From NCBI GenBank assembly GCA_032125995.1, contig JAQBBQ010000267.1, forward strand, positions 5,502 to 69,501: 64,000 nucleotides of DNA. Direction: 5' to 3'. Made by a program: the position numbers and the translations under genes. Numbering within the stretch: the stretch's first letter is position 1; each line of letters opens with the position of its first letter. The notes below the pieces were generated by a model. The model saw only the letters and a program-made list of their open reading frames with translations, ran no database searches and was not told where the DNA came from. Below, piece after piece: positions 1 to 8,061 of this stretch. The DNA is from SG8-39 sp032125995 (GTDB lineage Bacteria; Pseudomonadota; Gammaproteobacteria; Burkholderiales; SG8-39).

Positions 1-183
1 GTCAAGGCCACGATAGCTCACCCGCCCCTGCTCGCTCAAGCCGGTGATCGGCCGCAGTGCAACCACGCGATAGCTGCTGCGTTGGACGGGATCGCCGGCA
101 AGCCAGTTTGCCCACACCGCGATCGCCACCGCGATCGCGACAATGAACACGCCGGTGATCAGCGCATAGGCGCGGTTTTCCAC
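1..183 (-). CDS. mlaD: MCE-family (MlaD-like) lipid-binding protein, N-terminal part only
   Basis: This is the first 61 codons of a gene running off the left edge. It starts with GTG behind a strong GGAGGGG ribosome site. The protein opens MENRAYALITGVF, continues into one transmembrane helix (about residues 5-25), then reads YRVVALRPITGL and VSYRGLD, the typical start of an MCE domain. MCE proteins are membrane-anchored periplasmic rings that carry lipids between membranes. It lies 14 bases after the ATPase and permease genes of the same transporter, which supports the call. Its full length and whether it has one or several MCE domains cannot be seen. Confidence 0.85.
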   Translation of the reverse strand, partial: MENRAYALITGVFIVAIAVAIAVWANWLAGDPVQRSSYRVVALRPITGLSEQGRVSYRGLD

Positions 184-197
184 TGTCCCCTCCGCGC

Positions 198-1001
198 TTA
201 GGCCGCCTTAAAGGCGCGCCGGCCGCGCTCCCCCCCGAAAAAACTCTGGACGAAACGGTGCTCTACCGAGCGTACTTCGTCGACTGAGCCGCAGGCGATT
301 ATATGCTGGTCGGCGAGCACTGCGATCCGGTCAGTGAGGTCGTGTAGCGTGTCGAGATCGTGCGTCACCATCAGGACCGCGAACCGGTACTCGGTTCGCA
401 GCCGCTTGATGAGGCGCACGAAGGCCTCCGAGCGGTCGGGGTCGAGCCCCGCAGTCGGCTCATCCAGAATCAGTAGTTCGGGCGAGAGCGCCATTGCGCG
501 TGCGAGCGAGACGCGCTTGACCATGCCGCCCGAGAGATTCGCCGGCATCAGATCCGCGTGCTGCGGTTCGAGTTCGACCTGCGCGAGTTTCGCATGCACG
601 ATCGCGTGGATCGCGTCCTCGTCCAGGCCACCGCGTTCGCGCAATGGAAAGGCGACATTCTGAAAAACCGTGAGCGCGGAATACAGGGCACCGTTCTGGA
701 ACAGCATGCCCATGCGTTCGCGCGTGGCGCGTATCTGCGCGTAGCCCGCGCCGTCCCAGGACACTCCGAACACCCGCACGACGCCCGCACTCGGCCGCTT
801 CAGACCGAGGATCACGCGCACCAGTTGGGTCTTCCCGCTACCGGACCCGCCGACCAGCGTCATCACTTCGCCCGCGTGCACGTCAAAATCCAGATCGCGG
901 TGCAGCACGAAGTTCGACACCTTGTTGAGGAGCTTGCGAATCTCGACCACATTCTCGCCGCTGTTCTCGGCGTCGTGCTCGACAGGGGTCTTAGCCGACA
1001 T
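198..1001 (-). CDS. mlaF: Mla/MCE-type ABC transporter ATP-binding protein
   Basis: A 267-residue cytoplasmic ATPase expected to power the MCE lipid transporter with the adjacent permease. All ABC motifs are visible: Walker A GGSGSGKT (51-58), signature LSGG (156-159), Walker B LLILDE (176-181) with catalytic Glu181, and a switch histidine in MVTHD. The length is normal for MlaF/Mkl-type ATPases. The ATG overlaps the end of the permease gene by 11 bases, so the two are probably translationally coupled. The C-terminal tail (VQSFFGGERG) is typical of this subfamily. The direction of lipid transport cannot be told from sequence. Confidence 0.9.
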   Translation of the reverse strand: MSAKTPVEHDAENSGENVVEIRKLLNKVSNFVLHRDLDFDVHAGEVMTLVGGSGSGKTQLVRVILGLKRPSAGVVRVFGVSWDGAGYAQIRATRERMGMLFQNGALYSALTVFQNVAFPLRERGGLDEDAIHAIVHAKLAQVELEPQHADLMPANLSGGMVKRVSLARAMALSPELLILDEPTAGLDPDRSEAFVRLIKRLRTEYRFAVLMVTHDLDTLHDLTDRIAVLADQHIIACGSVDEVRSVEHRFVQSFFGGERGRRAFKAA

Positions 1002-2115
1002 TACGCAACAGTATCGCGAAAACGGAGTCGAGCAGGATTACGCAGGTGATCGACGCGACCACCGAACGCGTCACACCCGCTGCCAGGCTATCGGTGTTCG
1101 GCTGCACGCGCAGGCCGTAGTGGCAGGCGACGAACGCGACGGCGAACCCGAACGCGACCGACTTGCCAATTCCGATCCAGAAATTGACCACCTCGACCGC
1201 GCGCGGCAGCGCGACGAGAAACGCCGCCGGCGCGATATCCAGCGTGACGTCCGCGATCATCATGCCACCCGCGAGTGCTGCAATGTCGGTGCAGAACGTG
1301 ACCATCGGCAGCGCGATCGCCAGGCCCAGGACCTTCGGCAGCACCAGTCGCGCGGTCACTGAAATGCCCATCACGGAAAGCGCCTCGATCTCCTCGGTGA
1401 CCCGCATGACGCCGAGTTGCGCGGTCATCGCCGAGCCCGAGCGACCCGCCGCGATGATCGAGGCAAGTAATGGCCCGAGTTCGCGCACCACGCCGATGCC
1501 GACGATGTTGATGACGAGCAGGTCGGCGCCGTAGCGCTTCAGCTGCAACGCCGAGAGATAGGTCAGCACGACCCCGATCAGGAACCCGACCAGCATGGTC
1601 ACCGGCAACGCCGAGACGCCTGCGCGGTATACATTCGCCGACAGTTCGCGCAGCGGAAATTCGCGCCAGCGCCGCGTTACCCGCGCAAGATCGAGCACCA
1701 GTTGACCGAGCAGGGCCGTGGCATCCCGGATGTGGTGCCAGAAGTTGATGCCGCCCTCGCCCACGGCGACGATTGCGGCCAGCGGGTCGAGGCGCCGCGC
1801 CGGCCGACCGACGAGCAGGCCCTGGCTGGCCTGATTGAGCAGGTCGCGGTAACTGGGCGCCACGTCGATGCGCTCGGCCGAGCGGAGCGCACGCACCAGC
1901 CAGACCGCGCCCGCGTCGTCGAGTGCGGTGATTCCCGTCAGATCCCAGCGCAGCGTGTGGGCCGGTCGGCGCTCGAGGTCCGCGGCCAGCCGCGCCAACG
2001 CGTAGCGCCGCGCCGACAGCGCGCCGAAGGTCCAGTCGCCGTGCACCCGGATCGCCGCCCCGGGCTCGGCGCCCGACAGCTCCCCGATCTCGAGCGCGGC
2101 TTGGGCAGCGGACAT
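991..2115 (-). CDS. mlaE: Mla/MCE-type ABC permease with N-terminal STAS domain
   Basis: A 374-residue inner-membrane permease of the MlaE family, partner of the ATPase just downstream. The first roughly 100 residues form a STAS-like domain (IRVHGDWTFG, then LRWDLTGITALDDAG). The MlaE core follows with several membrane segments (LPVTMLVGFLIGVVL, LGPLLASIIAAGRSGSAM) and the family-typical REGG-like cytoplasmic loop. In E. coli the STAS function is a separate protein, MlaB; here it is fused. I chose the ATG at 2115; an in-frame GTG at 2151 would add 12 residues. Neither has a clear Shine-Dalgarno. Confidence 0.87.
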   Translation of the reverse strand: MSAAQAALEIGELSGAEPGAAIRVHGDWTFGALSARRYALARLAADLERRPAHTLRWDLTGITALDDAGAVWLVRALRSAERIDVAPSYRDLLNQASQGLLVGRPARRLDPLAAIVAVGEGGINFWHHIRDATALLGQLVLDLARVTRRWREFPLRELSANVYRAGVSALPVTMLVGFLIGVVLTYLSALQLKRYGADLLVINIVGIGVVRELGPLLASIIAAGRSGSAMTAQLGVMRVTEEIEALSVMGISVTARLVLPKVLGLAIALPMVTFCTDIAALAGGMMIADVTLDIAPAAFLVALPRAVEVVNFWIGIGKSVAFGFAVAFVACHYGLRVQPNTDSLAAGVTRSVVASITCVILLDSVFAILLRNVG

Positions 2116-2179
2116 GGCGGACGATGTTACCAGCGCCGTGACGGTAGCCACGGCGCAATGATCTACCCGCGACCACCCG

Positions 2180-3439
2180 CTAGCCGTGCGGCGCCACGTC
2201 GAGCGCCTCGATCCGCTTGCGCAGCCACACCAGCATGAGCACGCCTGGCAGCGCAGCGACGAAGGTGAACAGAAAGAAAACGACCCAACCCAGGCTCGCG
2301 GCCATCACGCCGGCCGCGGGACCGACATAGACCCGGCCGAATGCCGCGAGCGCCGAGAGCAGGGCGTACTGCGTCGCCGAAAAGCGTCGGTCGCACATCG
2401 CCATCAGCAGCGCGACAAAGGCGGCGGTCCCCATCCCGCCGCAGAGGTTCTCCGCGGCGATCACCGCGATCATCAGCCCGTAACTCTTGCCCGCGGACGC
2501 GAGCAGCATGAAGCCCAGATTGGTGAGCGCCTGCAGCAGGCCGAACAGGAGCAGTGCACCATACAGACGCAGCCGCGCCATCAGCACGCCGCCCAAGAGG
2601 GCCCCGAGGATCGTCGCAACGATGCCGAGCCACTTGTTGATCAGGCCCACCTCGGTGAGCGAGAACCCCGGGCCGCGCAGCAGGAACGCCGTGGTCAGGC
2701 TGCCGGCGAAGGCATCGCCCAGCTTGTAGAGAATCACCAGGATCAGCATGACCCACGCGCCGTGCCTCGAAAAGTACTCGGCCAGCGGTTCACGCACCGC
2801 CTCGGCGAGTGACTGCGGCGCGCGCGCAGGCGCGAGCGGTTCCCGACTGGCCCAAGTCGCCGCGAGCCCCACGAGCATCAACCCGGCCATCACGAAATAG
2901 GTGCCATGCCAGCCGAGCCAGCTGTCGGCGAGCATCAACGCGAGTCCGCCCGAGACCAGCATCGCGATGCGGTAACCGAGCACCGAGACCGCGGCTCCGG
3001 CGCCGCGCTCGTCGGCGTCGAGCACGTCAGCACGGTACGCGTCGAAGACGATGTCCTGCGACGCGGAGAGTAAGGCCACCGAAAACGCGACGCCCGCGAG
3101 CAGCCAGGGCGACGTTTGCGCCGAGAGCGTGCCCATCCAGGCAATCGCCGCGAGCAGCGCCAGTTGCGTCAGCGCCAGCCAGCCCCGGCGCCGCCCGAGG
3201 AACGGTATCCGGTACCGGTCCATCAAGGGTGCCCAGAGAAACTTGTAGGTGTAGGGCTGGCCAACGAGCGCAAACAGCCCGATCGTTCTCAGGTCGACCT
3301 GCTCGACTGCAAGCCAGGCCTGCAACGTGCCGGCGGTGAGCGCCAGCGGAAGCCCGGAGGCAAATCCGAGCACCAGGAGAAGGAAGATCTTGCGGCTGCG
3401 GAACACCGCAGCAAAGCCATGTGAGGCGTCGGTTGGCAT
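2180..3439 (-). CDS. ampG: AmpG-family muropeptide permease (MFS transporter)
   Basis: A 419-residue, 12-helix major-facilitator protein. The start (FLLLVLGFASGLPLALT) and the motif KFLWAPLMDRY (about 66-76) are characteristic of AmpG, which imports anhydro-muropeptides released during wall turnover for recycling in the cytoplasm. The GRRRGW loop follows at about residue 82. It lies 28 bases or more upstream of the Mla-like genes on the same strand. The window also has mpl, the recycling ligase that uses tripeptide delivered by this route. AmpG paralogues with other substrates exist, so the exact substrate is inferred. Confidence 0.85.
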   Translation of the reverse strand: MPTDASHGFAAVFRSRKIFLLLVLGFASGLPLALTAGTLQAWLAVEQVDLRTIGLFALVGQPYTYKFLWAPLMDRYRIPFLGRRRGWLALTQLALLAAIAWMGTLSAQTSPWLLAGVAFSVALLSASQDIVFDAYRADVLDADERGAGAAVSVLGYRIAMLVSGGLALMLADSWLGWHGTYFVMAGLMLVGLAATWASREPLAPARAPQSLAEAVREPLAEYFSRHGAWVMLILVILYKLGDAFAGSLTTAFLLRGPGFSLTEVGLINKWLGIVATILGALLGGVLMARLRLYGALLLFGLLQALTNLGFMLLASAGKSYGLMIAVIAAENLCGGMGTAAFVALLMAMCDRRFSATQYALLSALAAFGRVYVGPAAGVMAASLGWVVFFLFTFVAALPGVLMLVWLRKRIEALDVAPHG

Positions 3440-3518
3440 GCGGTGCCTGAACGTTAACGGATTCTAAACGCCAGCATGAGGCGCCGCCGGGACGACCGCG
3501 CCTTGTATCCGGTACCCC

Positions 3519-3539
3519 GCACGCGGCACGCGGCACGCC
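3519..3539. repeat. Short 7-bp tandem repeat between xth and ampG
   Basis: Three near-perfect copies of GCACGCG stand in tandem in the 112-base gap between the end of xth and the start of ampG. The stretch is GC-rich and has no open frame of note. It may be simple slippage. No terminator with a T-tract was seen in this gap. Confidence 0.45.
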
Positions 3540-3551
3540 GCAGATTGCACG

Positions 3552-4337
3552 TCAGTCAAGCGGCCAGTCGTAGTCGATCGTGAGCGGCGCGTGATCCGAG
3601 AAGCGCTGGCGTTTGAAGATCGACTCGCGCACGGCGCATGCCGCGAGGCTCGGCGTGGCGATCTGGTAGTCAATGCGCCAACCGACGTTCTTCGCCCAGG
3701 CCTGGCCGCGGTTCGACCACCACGTGTATTGCTCCGGCCGGGGATTGATCTGCCGGAAGACGTCGACGAAACCCACCGCGTCGAACACGCGCGAGAGCCA
3801 GGCGCGCTCCGCCGGAAGAAAGCCGGAATTTTTCTGGTTTGCGCGCCAGTTCTTGAGGTCGATTTCCTGGTGTGCGATGTTCCAGTCGCCGGCGAGCAGC
3901 ACTTCGCGGCCCGAGCGTTTGAGCTTGCGCAGGTAGGGCAGAAAGACCTTCAGAAAGCGGAATTTTGATGCCTGCCGGTGCGGTCCGCTCGATCCCGATG
4001 GCAGATAGAGCGAGATCACGGACAGCGCGCCGAAGCGCGCTTCGACCGACCGGCCCTCACGGTCGAATTCACGCGTCCCGAAGCCGCGGATGACGGCGTC
4101 CGGCGGGCGGCGGCTTAAGATCGCGACACCGCTATAGCCCTTCTTTTCCGCGAGCGCGTAGGTGGCGGCATAGCGCCGAGGAACATGCACCCCATGCTCG
4201 ATGTCGGCGGCCTGCGCCTTCATCTCCTGCAGGCAGATGATGTCCGCGCGCTGGCGCCCGAGCCACGCCGGAAGGCCTTTCTTCGCCGCTGCGCGGATGC
4301 CGTTTACGTTTAGCGTGACGACCCGCACGCGGGGCAC
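3552..4337 (-). CDS. xth: Exodeoxyribonuclease III (AP endonuclease)
   Basis: A 261-residue enzyme of the exonuclease III family, which cuts DNA 5' of abasic sites and degrades 3' ends in base-excision repair. Family motifs are in order: LNVNGIRAA near the N-terminus, ICLQEMKA (metal-binding Glu), YSGVAIL, LAGDWNIAHQEIDLKN (active-site Asp/Asn pair), and RIDYQIA with a C-terminal SDHAPL (catalytic Asp-His). It starts with GTG directly after the pyrE stop codon, with no gap, so the two are probably one transcript. The length is normal. Confidence 0.93.
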   Translation of the reverse strand: MPRVRVVTLNVNGIRAAAKKGLPAWLGRQRADIICLQEMKAQAADIEHGVHVPRRYAATYALAEKKGYSGVAILSRRPPDAVIRGFGTREFDREGRSVEARFGALSVISLYLPSGSSGPHRQASKFRFLKVFLPYLRKLKRSGREVLLAGDWNIAHQEIDLKNWRANQKNSGFLPAERAWLSRVFDAVGFVDVFRQINPRPEQYTWWSNRGQAWAKNVGWRIDYQIATPSLAACAVRESIFKRQRFSDHAPLTIDYDWPLD

Positions 4338-5027
4338 TCAGGACGAGGGATAGCTCGAGACGCCGCCGTGCGCCGCCGACCACTCGGCGGGCGACTTGAG
4401 GAACTTCTCGACTTCTCCGACCTGCTTCGCGCCAAGGTATCCACCCTGCTTGACCACCGCCAGCACGTCCCACCATGTTGCCAGGTGGTGCAGGCGCACG
4501 TTCAGATCGGACATGATGGTCTTCGACTCCGGGAAGATGTCGTAGAAGAAATTGACGAAGACATGGTCGACAACGGCGCCCGCCCCGCGCAGCGCCTGGC
4601 AAAAATTGATCTTCGAACGCCCGTCGGTCGTCAAATCCTCGACCAGCAGCGTACGCGCGCCGTCACGGATGTCGCCTTCGATTTGCGCATTGCGCCCGAA
4701 GCCCTTAGGCTTCTTACGCACGTACTGCATCGGCAAGCCGAAGCGGTCCGCAATCCAGGCCGCATAGGGAATTCCCGCGGTTTCGCCACCCGCAACGACG
4801 TCGAACTGCTCGAAGCCCACATCGCGCGTCAGCGTCGCCTCGGCAAAATCCACCAGCCGCGCGCGAATGCGTGGATAAAAAATGAGCTTTCGGCAGTCGA
4901 TGTAGACCGGGCTCGCCCATCCCGAGGTAAAGATGAACGGCTTGTCCTCCCAAAACAGCACTGCCTTCACTTCGAGCAGCATCTTGGCGGTGGTCTCGGC
5001 GATAAACGCGCGGTCGGCGGACTGCAT
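4338..5027 (-). CDS. pyrE: Orotate phosphoribosyltransferase
   Basis: A 229-residue PRTase that joins orotate to PRPP to give OMP in pyrimidine synthesis. The PRPP loop reads LLVEDLTTDGRSK (about 128-140), a variant of the usual VEDVxTTGGS. FTSGWASPVYIDCRKLI near residue 34 is the orotate-side motif, and YVRKKPKGFG supplies catalytic lysines. This form, with a longer C-terminal helical part, resembles the PyrE type found in alpha- and some betaproteobacteria more than the E. coli type. Other pyrimidine genes (pyrB, pyrR, pyrC') lie about 44 kb away in the window. Confidence 0.9.
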   Translation of the reverse strand: MQSADRAFIAETTAKMLLEVKAVLFWEDKPFIFTSGWASPVYIDCRKLIFYPRIRARLVDFAEATLTRDVGFEQFDVVAGGETAGIPYAAWIADRFGLPMQYVRKKPKGFGRNAQIEGDIRDGARTLLVEDLTTDGRSKINFCQALRGAGAVVDHVFVNFFYDIFPESKTIMSDLNVRLHHLATWWDVLAVVKQGGYLGAKQVGEVEKFLKSPAEWSAAHGGVSSYPSS

Positions 5028-5138
5028 CTATCGCATCTGGGCGGCTGGCGGGAACACGGCGTGGATTTTATCAGGTGGGCGCGCCGTCACCGGGTGGCGT
5101 TAGAATCACATCATTCCTTGGATCGCGCAGGAGGCAAC

Positions 5139-5785
5139 ATGGTCCGCACCACCTCGCTCGCCGCACTCGCCGTCGGCGCCATGCTTGCCGCGTTGCCGCC
5201 GTTGGCTGAGGCGCAGTCCTATCGATGCGTCGGCGCGGACGGCAAGAAGTATTACGGTCAGACCATCCCGCGGCCGTGCATCGGTCTGGTCGTCGAGCAA
5301 CTCAACCAGCAGGGAATGGTCATTCGACGCATCGACCCGAAGGGTTCGGCGGCCGAGCGCGAGGCGAAGGAAGCCGAGGCACAGAAGAAGCGCCAGGATG
5401 CAATCGCGCGCCGCGTTGAGTTGCGTCACAATCGCGCGTTGCTGGCGACCTACACGAGCGTCGAGGACATCGAGGCGGCACGCGGGCGGGCGCTCGCCGG
5501 CAACACCTTGGCGATCAAAGACGTGGATGACAAGATCGACCGGATCAAGAAGCGTCAAGAAAAGCTCGCCAGGAAATGGAAGTCTACAAGGACAAGGAGC
5601 CGCCGGCCGAGCTAAAGCGCGACATTAAGAACGCGGAGATCGACCTCGCCGCGCAGGAAGGCCTGCGCGCGTCCAAGCTGAAGGACGCTGACGCAATCAA
5701 CGCGAAATACGACGAGAACAAGAACCGCTACATCGAGCTGACGCAGCCTAAGAAGGAATCAAAGAAGGAAGCAAAGAAGGAATAG
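5139..5785 (+). CDS. Exported DUF4124 coiled-coil protein, broken by a one-base frameshift
   Basis: The ATG at 5139 sits behind a good GGAGG site. The product starts with a signal peptide (MVRTTSLAALAVGAMLAA, cleaved near AEA-Q), then a short DUF4124-like segment (YRCVGADGKKYYGQTIP), then charged helical coiled-coil. The frame is lost at 5574-5576: the first frame reads LARK then runs out, while the next frame picks up at once with MEVYKDKEPPAEL and continues to a Lys-rich tail KKESKKEAKKE at 5785. Restoring one A to the AAA run gives a continuous protein of about 215 residues. Function is unknown; a periplasmic role is inferred from the signal peptide. Confidence 0.75.
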
Positions 5786-5792
5786 GCGCGCT

Positions 5793-5814
5793 GCTGGGCG
5801 CGGCCTAGCCCAGC
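5793..5814. terminator. Possible bidirectional hairpin between the DUF4124 gene and gatB
   Basis: GCTGGGC and GCCCAGC form a 7-bp stem around an 8-base loop between two convergent genes; it covers the gatB stop codon. There is no T-tract on either side, so termination here is a guess. Confidence 0.35.
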
Positions 5815-7238
5815 CTGCGGCGCAGGATCTCGTTGACTTGCGCGGGGTTCGCCTTGCCCCGCGTCGCCTTCATGACCTGGCCAACGAGCGCATTGAGCGC
5901 TTTTTGCTTGCCCGCGCGGTAGTCTTCGACCTGGCGGGCGTTTGCGGCGAGCACCTTATCCACCGCTTTTTCGAGCGCGCCGGCGTCGCTGATCTGCTGC
6001 AGGCCGCGCTTGTCGATGATCTCATCCGCGCTGCCTTCGCCCGCCCACATCGCGTCATCGACCTCCTTGGCGAGCTTGGCCGAGAGCGTGCCGTCCACGA
6101 GGCGGTCGATGAGCCCGCGTAGCTGCGCGGGACTGACCGACGAATCCGCGATGCCGATTCCCCGCTCGTTTAGCTTTGCATTGGTATTCACCGCAATCCA
6201 ATTCGCCGCCTGCCGCACCGTCTTCGGGTCCGCGTTCTCGATCACTTGCTCGAAGTAGTTCGCCATCGGCAGGCTGCTCGTGAGGATCGCCGCATTGGCC
6301 GGCGTCAGCGCGTGCGCTTCGCTAAATCGCCGGCAACGTTCGGCCGGCAACTCAGGCATCGCCGCACGAATACGCTCGATGTCCACCTCGCTCACGACGA
6401 GCGGCAGCAGATCCGGATCCGGAAAGTAGCGATAGTCCTGTGCGTCTTCCTTGGTCCGCATCGGGCGCGTCTCGTCGCGATCCGGATCGTAAAGCCGGGT
6501 CTCCTGGGCGATACGCCCACCGTCCTCGACAATCCCGATCTGGCGCCGTGCCTCGTATTCGATCGCCCGCTCCATGAAGCGGAACGAGTTCAGGTTCTTG
6601 ATCTCGCAGCGCGTGCCGTACGCGGATTCGCCCAGGCGGCGCACCGAAACATTGGCGTCGCAGCGAAACGACCCTTCCTGCATGTTGCCGTCGCAGACGC
6701 CGATCCAGACGACCAGCGCGTGAAGCGCGCGCGCATAGGCGATCGCCTCCTTCGCGCCGCGCAGGTCCGGCTCGGTAACGATCTCGAGCAGCGGGGTGCC
6801 TGCGCGGTTGAGATCGATCCCGGACATGCCATGAAAGTCTTCATGCAGCGACTTGCCGGCATCCTCTTCTAGGTGCGCGCGTGTCAACGCGATGCGTTTC
6901 TCGCCCGCGTCCAGAACGACCGGCACCGCACCGCCCCGCACGATCGGGCTTTCGTACTGGCTGATTTGATAGCCCTTGGGAAGATCCGGATAAAAATAGT
7001 TCTTGCGCGCGAAAATCGAGCGGCGGTTGATGGACCCGCCGACCGCAAGCCCGAAGCGCACCGCAAGCTCGACCGCAGCCTGGTTTAGCACGGGCAGCAC
7101 GCCGGGCAGCGCAATGTCCACCGCGCAAGCCTGTGCATTCGGCTCGGCACCGAATGCGGTCGCCGCACCCGAGAAGATCTTGCTCCGGGTGCGCAACTGC
7201 GCGTGGGTCTCGATGCCGACGACGATTTCCCATTTCAT
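5805..7238 (-). CDS. gatB: Asp/Glu-tRNA amidotransferase subunit B
   Basis: A 477-residue GatB. With GatA and GatC it converts Glu-tRNA(Gln) and/or Asp-tRNA(Asn) to the amidated forms. The start MKWEIVVGIETHAQL is the family N-terminus, and 477 residues is the usual length; the open frame extends upstream but that part has no homology-like content. Seen in order: GALPVLN-like region (ALPGVLPVLNQ), KNYFYPDLPKGYQ, the kinase-like core with GIDLNRAGTPLLEIV and DANVSVR, then the C-terminal YqeY-like tRNA-binding tail (KALNALVGQVMKATRGKANP). It is last in the gatC-gatA-hypothetical-gatB group. Confidence 0.95.
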   Translation of the reverse strand: MKWEIVVGIETHAQLRTRSKIFSGAATAFGAEPNAQACAVDIALPGVLPVLNQAAVELAVRFGLAVGGSINRRSIFARKNYFYPDLPKGYQISQYESPIVRGGAVPVVLDAGEKRIALTRAHLEEDAGKSLHEDFHGMSGIDLNRAGTPLLEIVTEPDLRGAKEAIAYARALHALVVWIGVCDGNMQEGSFRCDANVSVRRLGESAYGTRCEIKNLNSFRFMERAIEYEARRQIGIVEDGGRIAQETRLYDPDRDETRPMRTKEDAQDYRYFPDPDLLPLVVSEVDIERIRAAMPELPAERCRRFSEAHALTPANAAILTSSLPMANYFEQVIENADPKTVRQAANWIAVNTNAKLNERGIGIADSSVSPAQLRGLIDRLVDGTLSAKLAKEVDDAMWAGEGSADEIIDKRGLQQISDAGALEKAVDKVLAANARQVEDYRAGKQKALNALVGQVMKATRGKANPAQVNEILRRRLG

Positions 7239-7263
7239 GACGGCATGCGCCCCAGGACTTCGC

Positions 7264-8061
7264 TCACCGGGTGACGGGCCGCAGCAACCGGCACTGGTCC
7301 TCGCCATCAACGACAATTGGCTCGATCCGCGCCTGTGCGCCGCAGTACGCACTGCAGCCCGCCGCGCTGACGCGTACCGCATCGCCAAGGTTGTGCACGC
7401 TGATTGTGCAGTCCGGACCATTCGTGGTTTCCGTGGCGCGCGTGCCGATCTTGAAGCGCAATCCGCGTGCATGCGCCACCTGACGCACGCCGGTGCCACC
7501 GAGCACGCAGACCTGGCCGCTCACCGCGTCGCGCGATGTCCAGCTCAGGCTCCCGGCGTCCAAGCGACCCGCTTTGATCACGAAGGCAAGCGCCGCACTG
7601 GTTTCACCCTCACGCGCCGTACATTGCACGGCGGCACTGTAGTTCGCCATCGAGGGAAACGTCGCGCTGAACTTGAAGCGCTCGCGCAGCTGCCCGCTGG
7701 GCCCGTAGCGCGTTCCCTCAAATACGCCGTTACCCCAGATGCCCTGCAGCGTCGCCGTCGGCGAATGCCCGAACATGATCGGGGTGCGGCCCTCCTTGAG
7801 CGTCGTCACGCCAAGCTCCGGACCGCCCTCGCCCTCCAGAAAACGCCGATCAAATGTATCCAGAAGGAGATACTCGCCGGTAATGCGCCAGCCGCCGCGT
7901 GGCGATTGCGTCCGGTAGACCGTCAGCAGCGCGGCGCGGGTGCCAAGCTCACCGAGCAGCTCGTTCGCCCCCGCGTCGGCGCGCGCGGCGCGCGCACCAA
8001 GCCCAGCCATTGCACCAAGCGCAACCACCGCGAGCGCGAGGACCACCGCCGTCCATCTCAC
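7264..8061 (-). CDS. Exported protein of unknown function between gatA and gatB
   Basis: A 265-residue protein that I cannot assign to a named family. It starts with GTG overlapping the gatA stop by four bases. The N-terminus is a signal peptide (VVLALAVVALGAMAG, then ARAARADAG). The rest looks like a soluble beta-rich domain: WRITGEYLLLD, LQGIWGNGVFEGTRYG, and C-terminal cysteines (PDCTISVHN, AAGCSAYCGAQA, EDQCRLL) that could form disulfides in the periplasm. Its place inside the gat operon suggests co-transcription, but nothing in it points to tRNA metabolism. Confidence 0.75.
   Translation of the reverse strand: MRWTAVVLALAVVALGAMAGLGARAARADAGANELLGELGTRAALLTVYRTQSPRGGWRITGEYLLLDTFDRRFLEGEGGPELGVTTLKEGRTPIMFGHSPTATLQGIWGNGVFEGTRYGPSGQLRERFKFSATFPSMANYSAAVQCTAREGETSAALAFVIKAGRLDAGSLSWTSRDAVSGQVCVLGGTGVRQVAHARGLRFKIGTRATETTNGPDCTISVHNLGDAVRVSAAGCSAYCGAQARIEPIVVDGEDQCRLLRPVTR

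Noticed and set aside
5085..5106. A promoter for the DUF4124 gene with TAGAAT as -10
   Set aside because: No acceptable -35 lies 16-18 bases upstream and the region is GC-rich.
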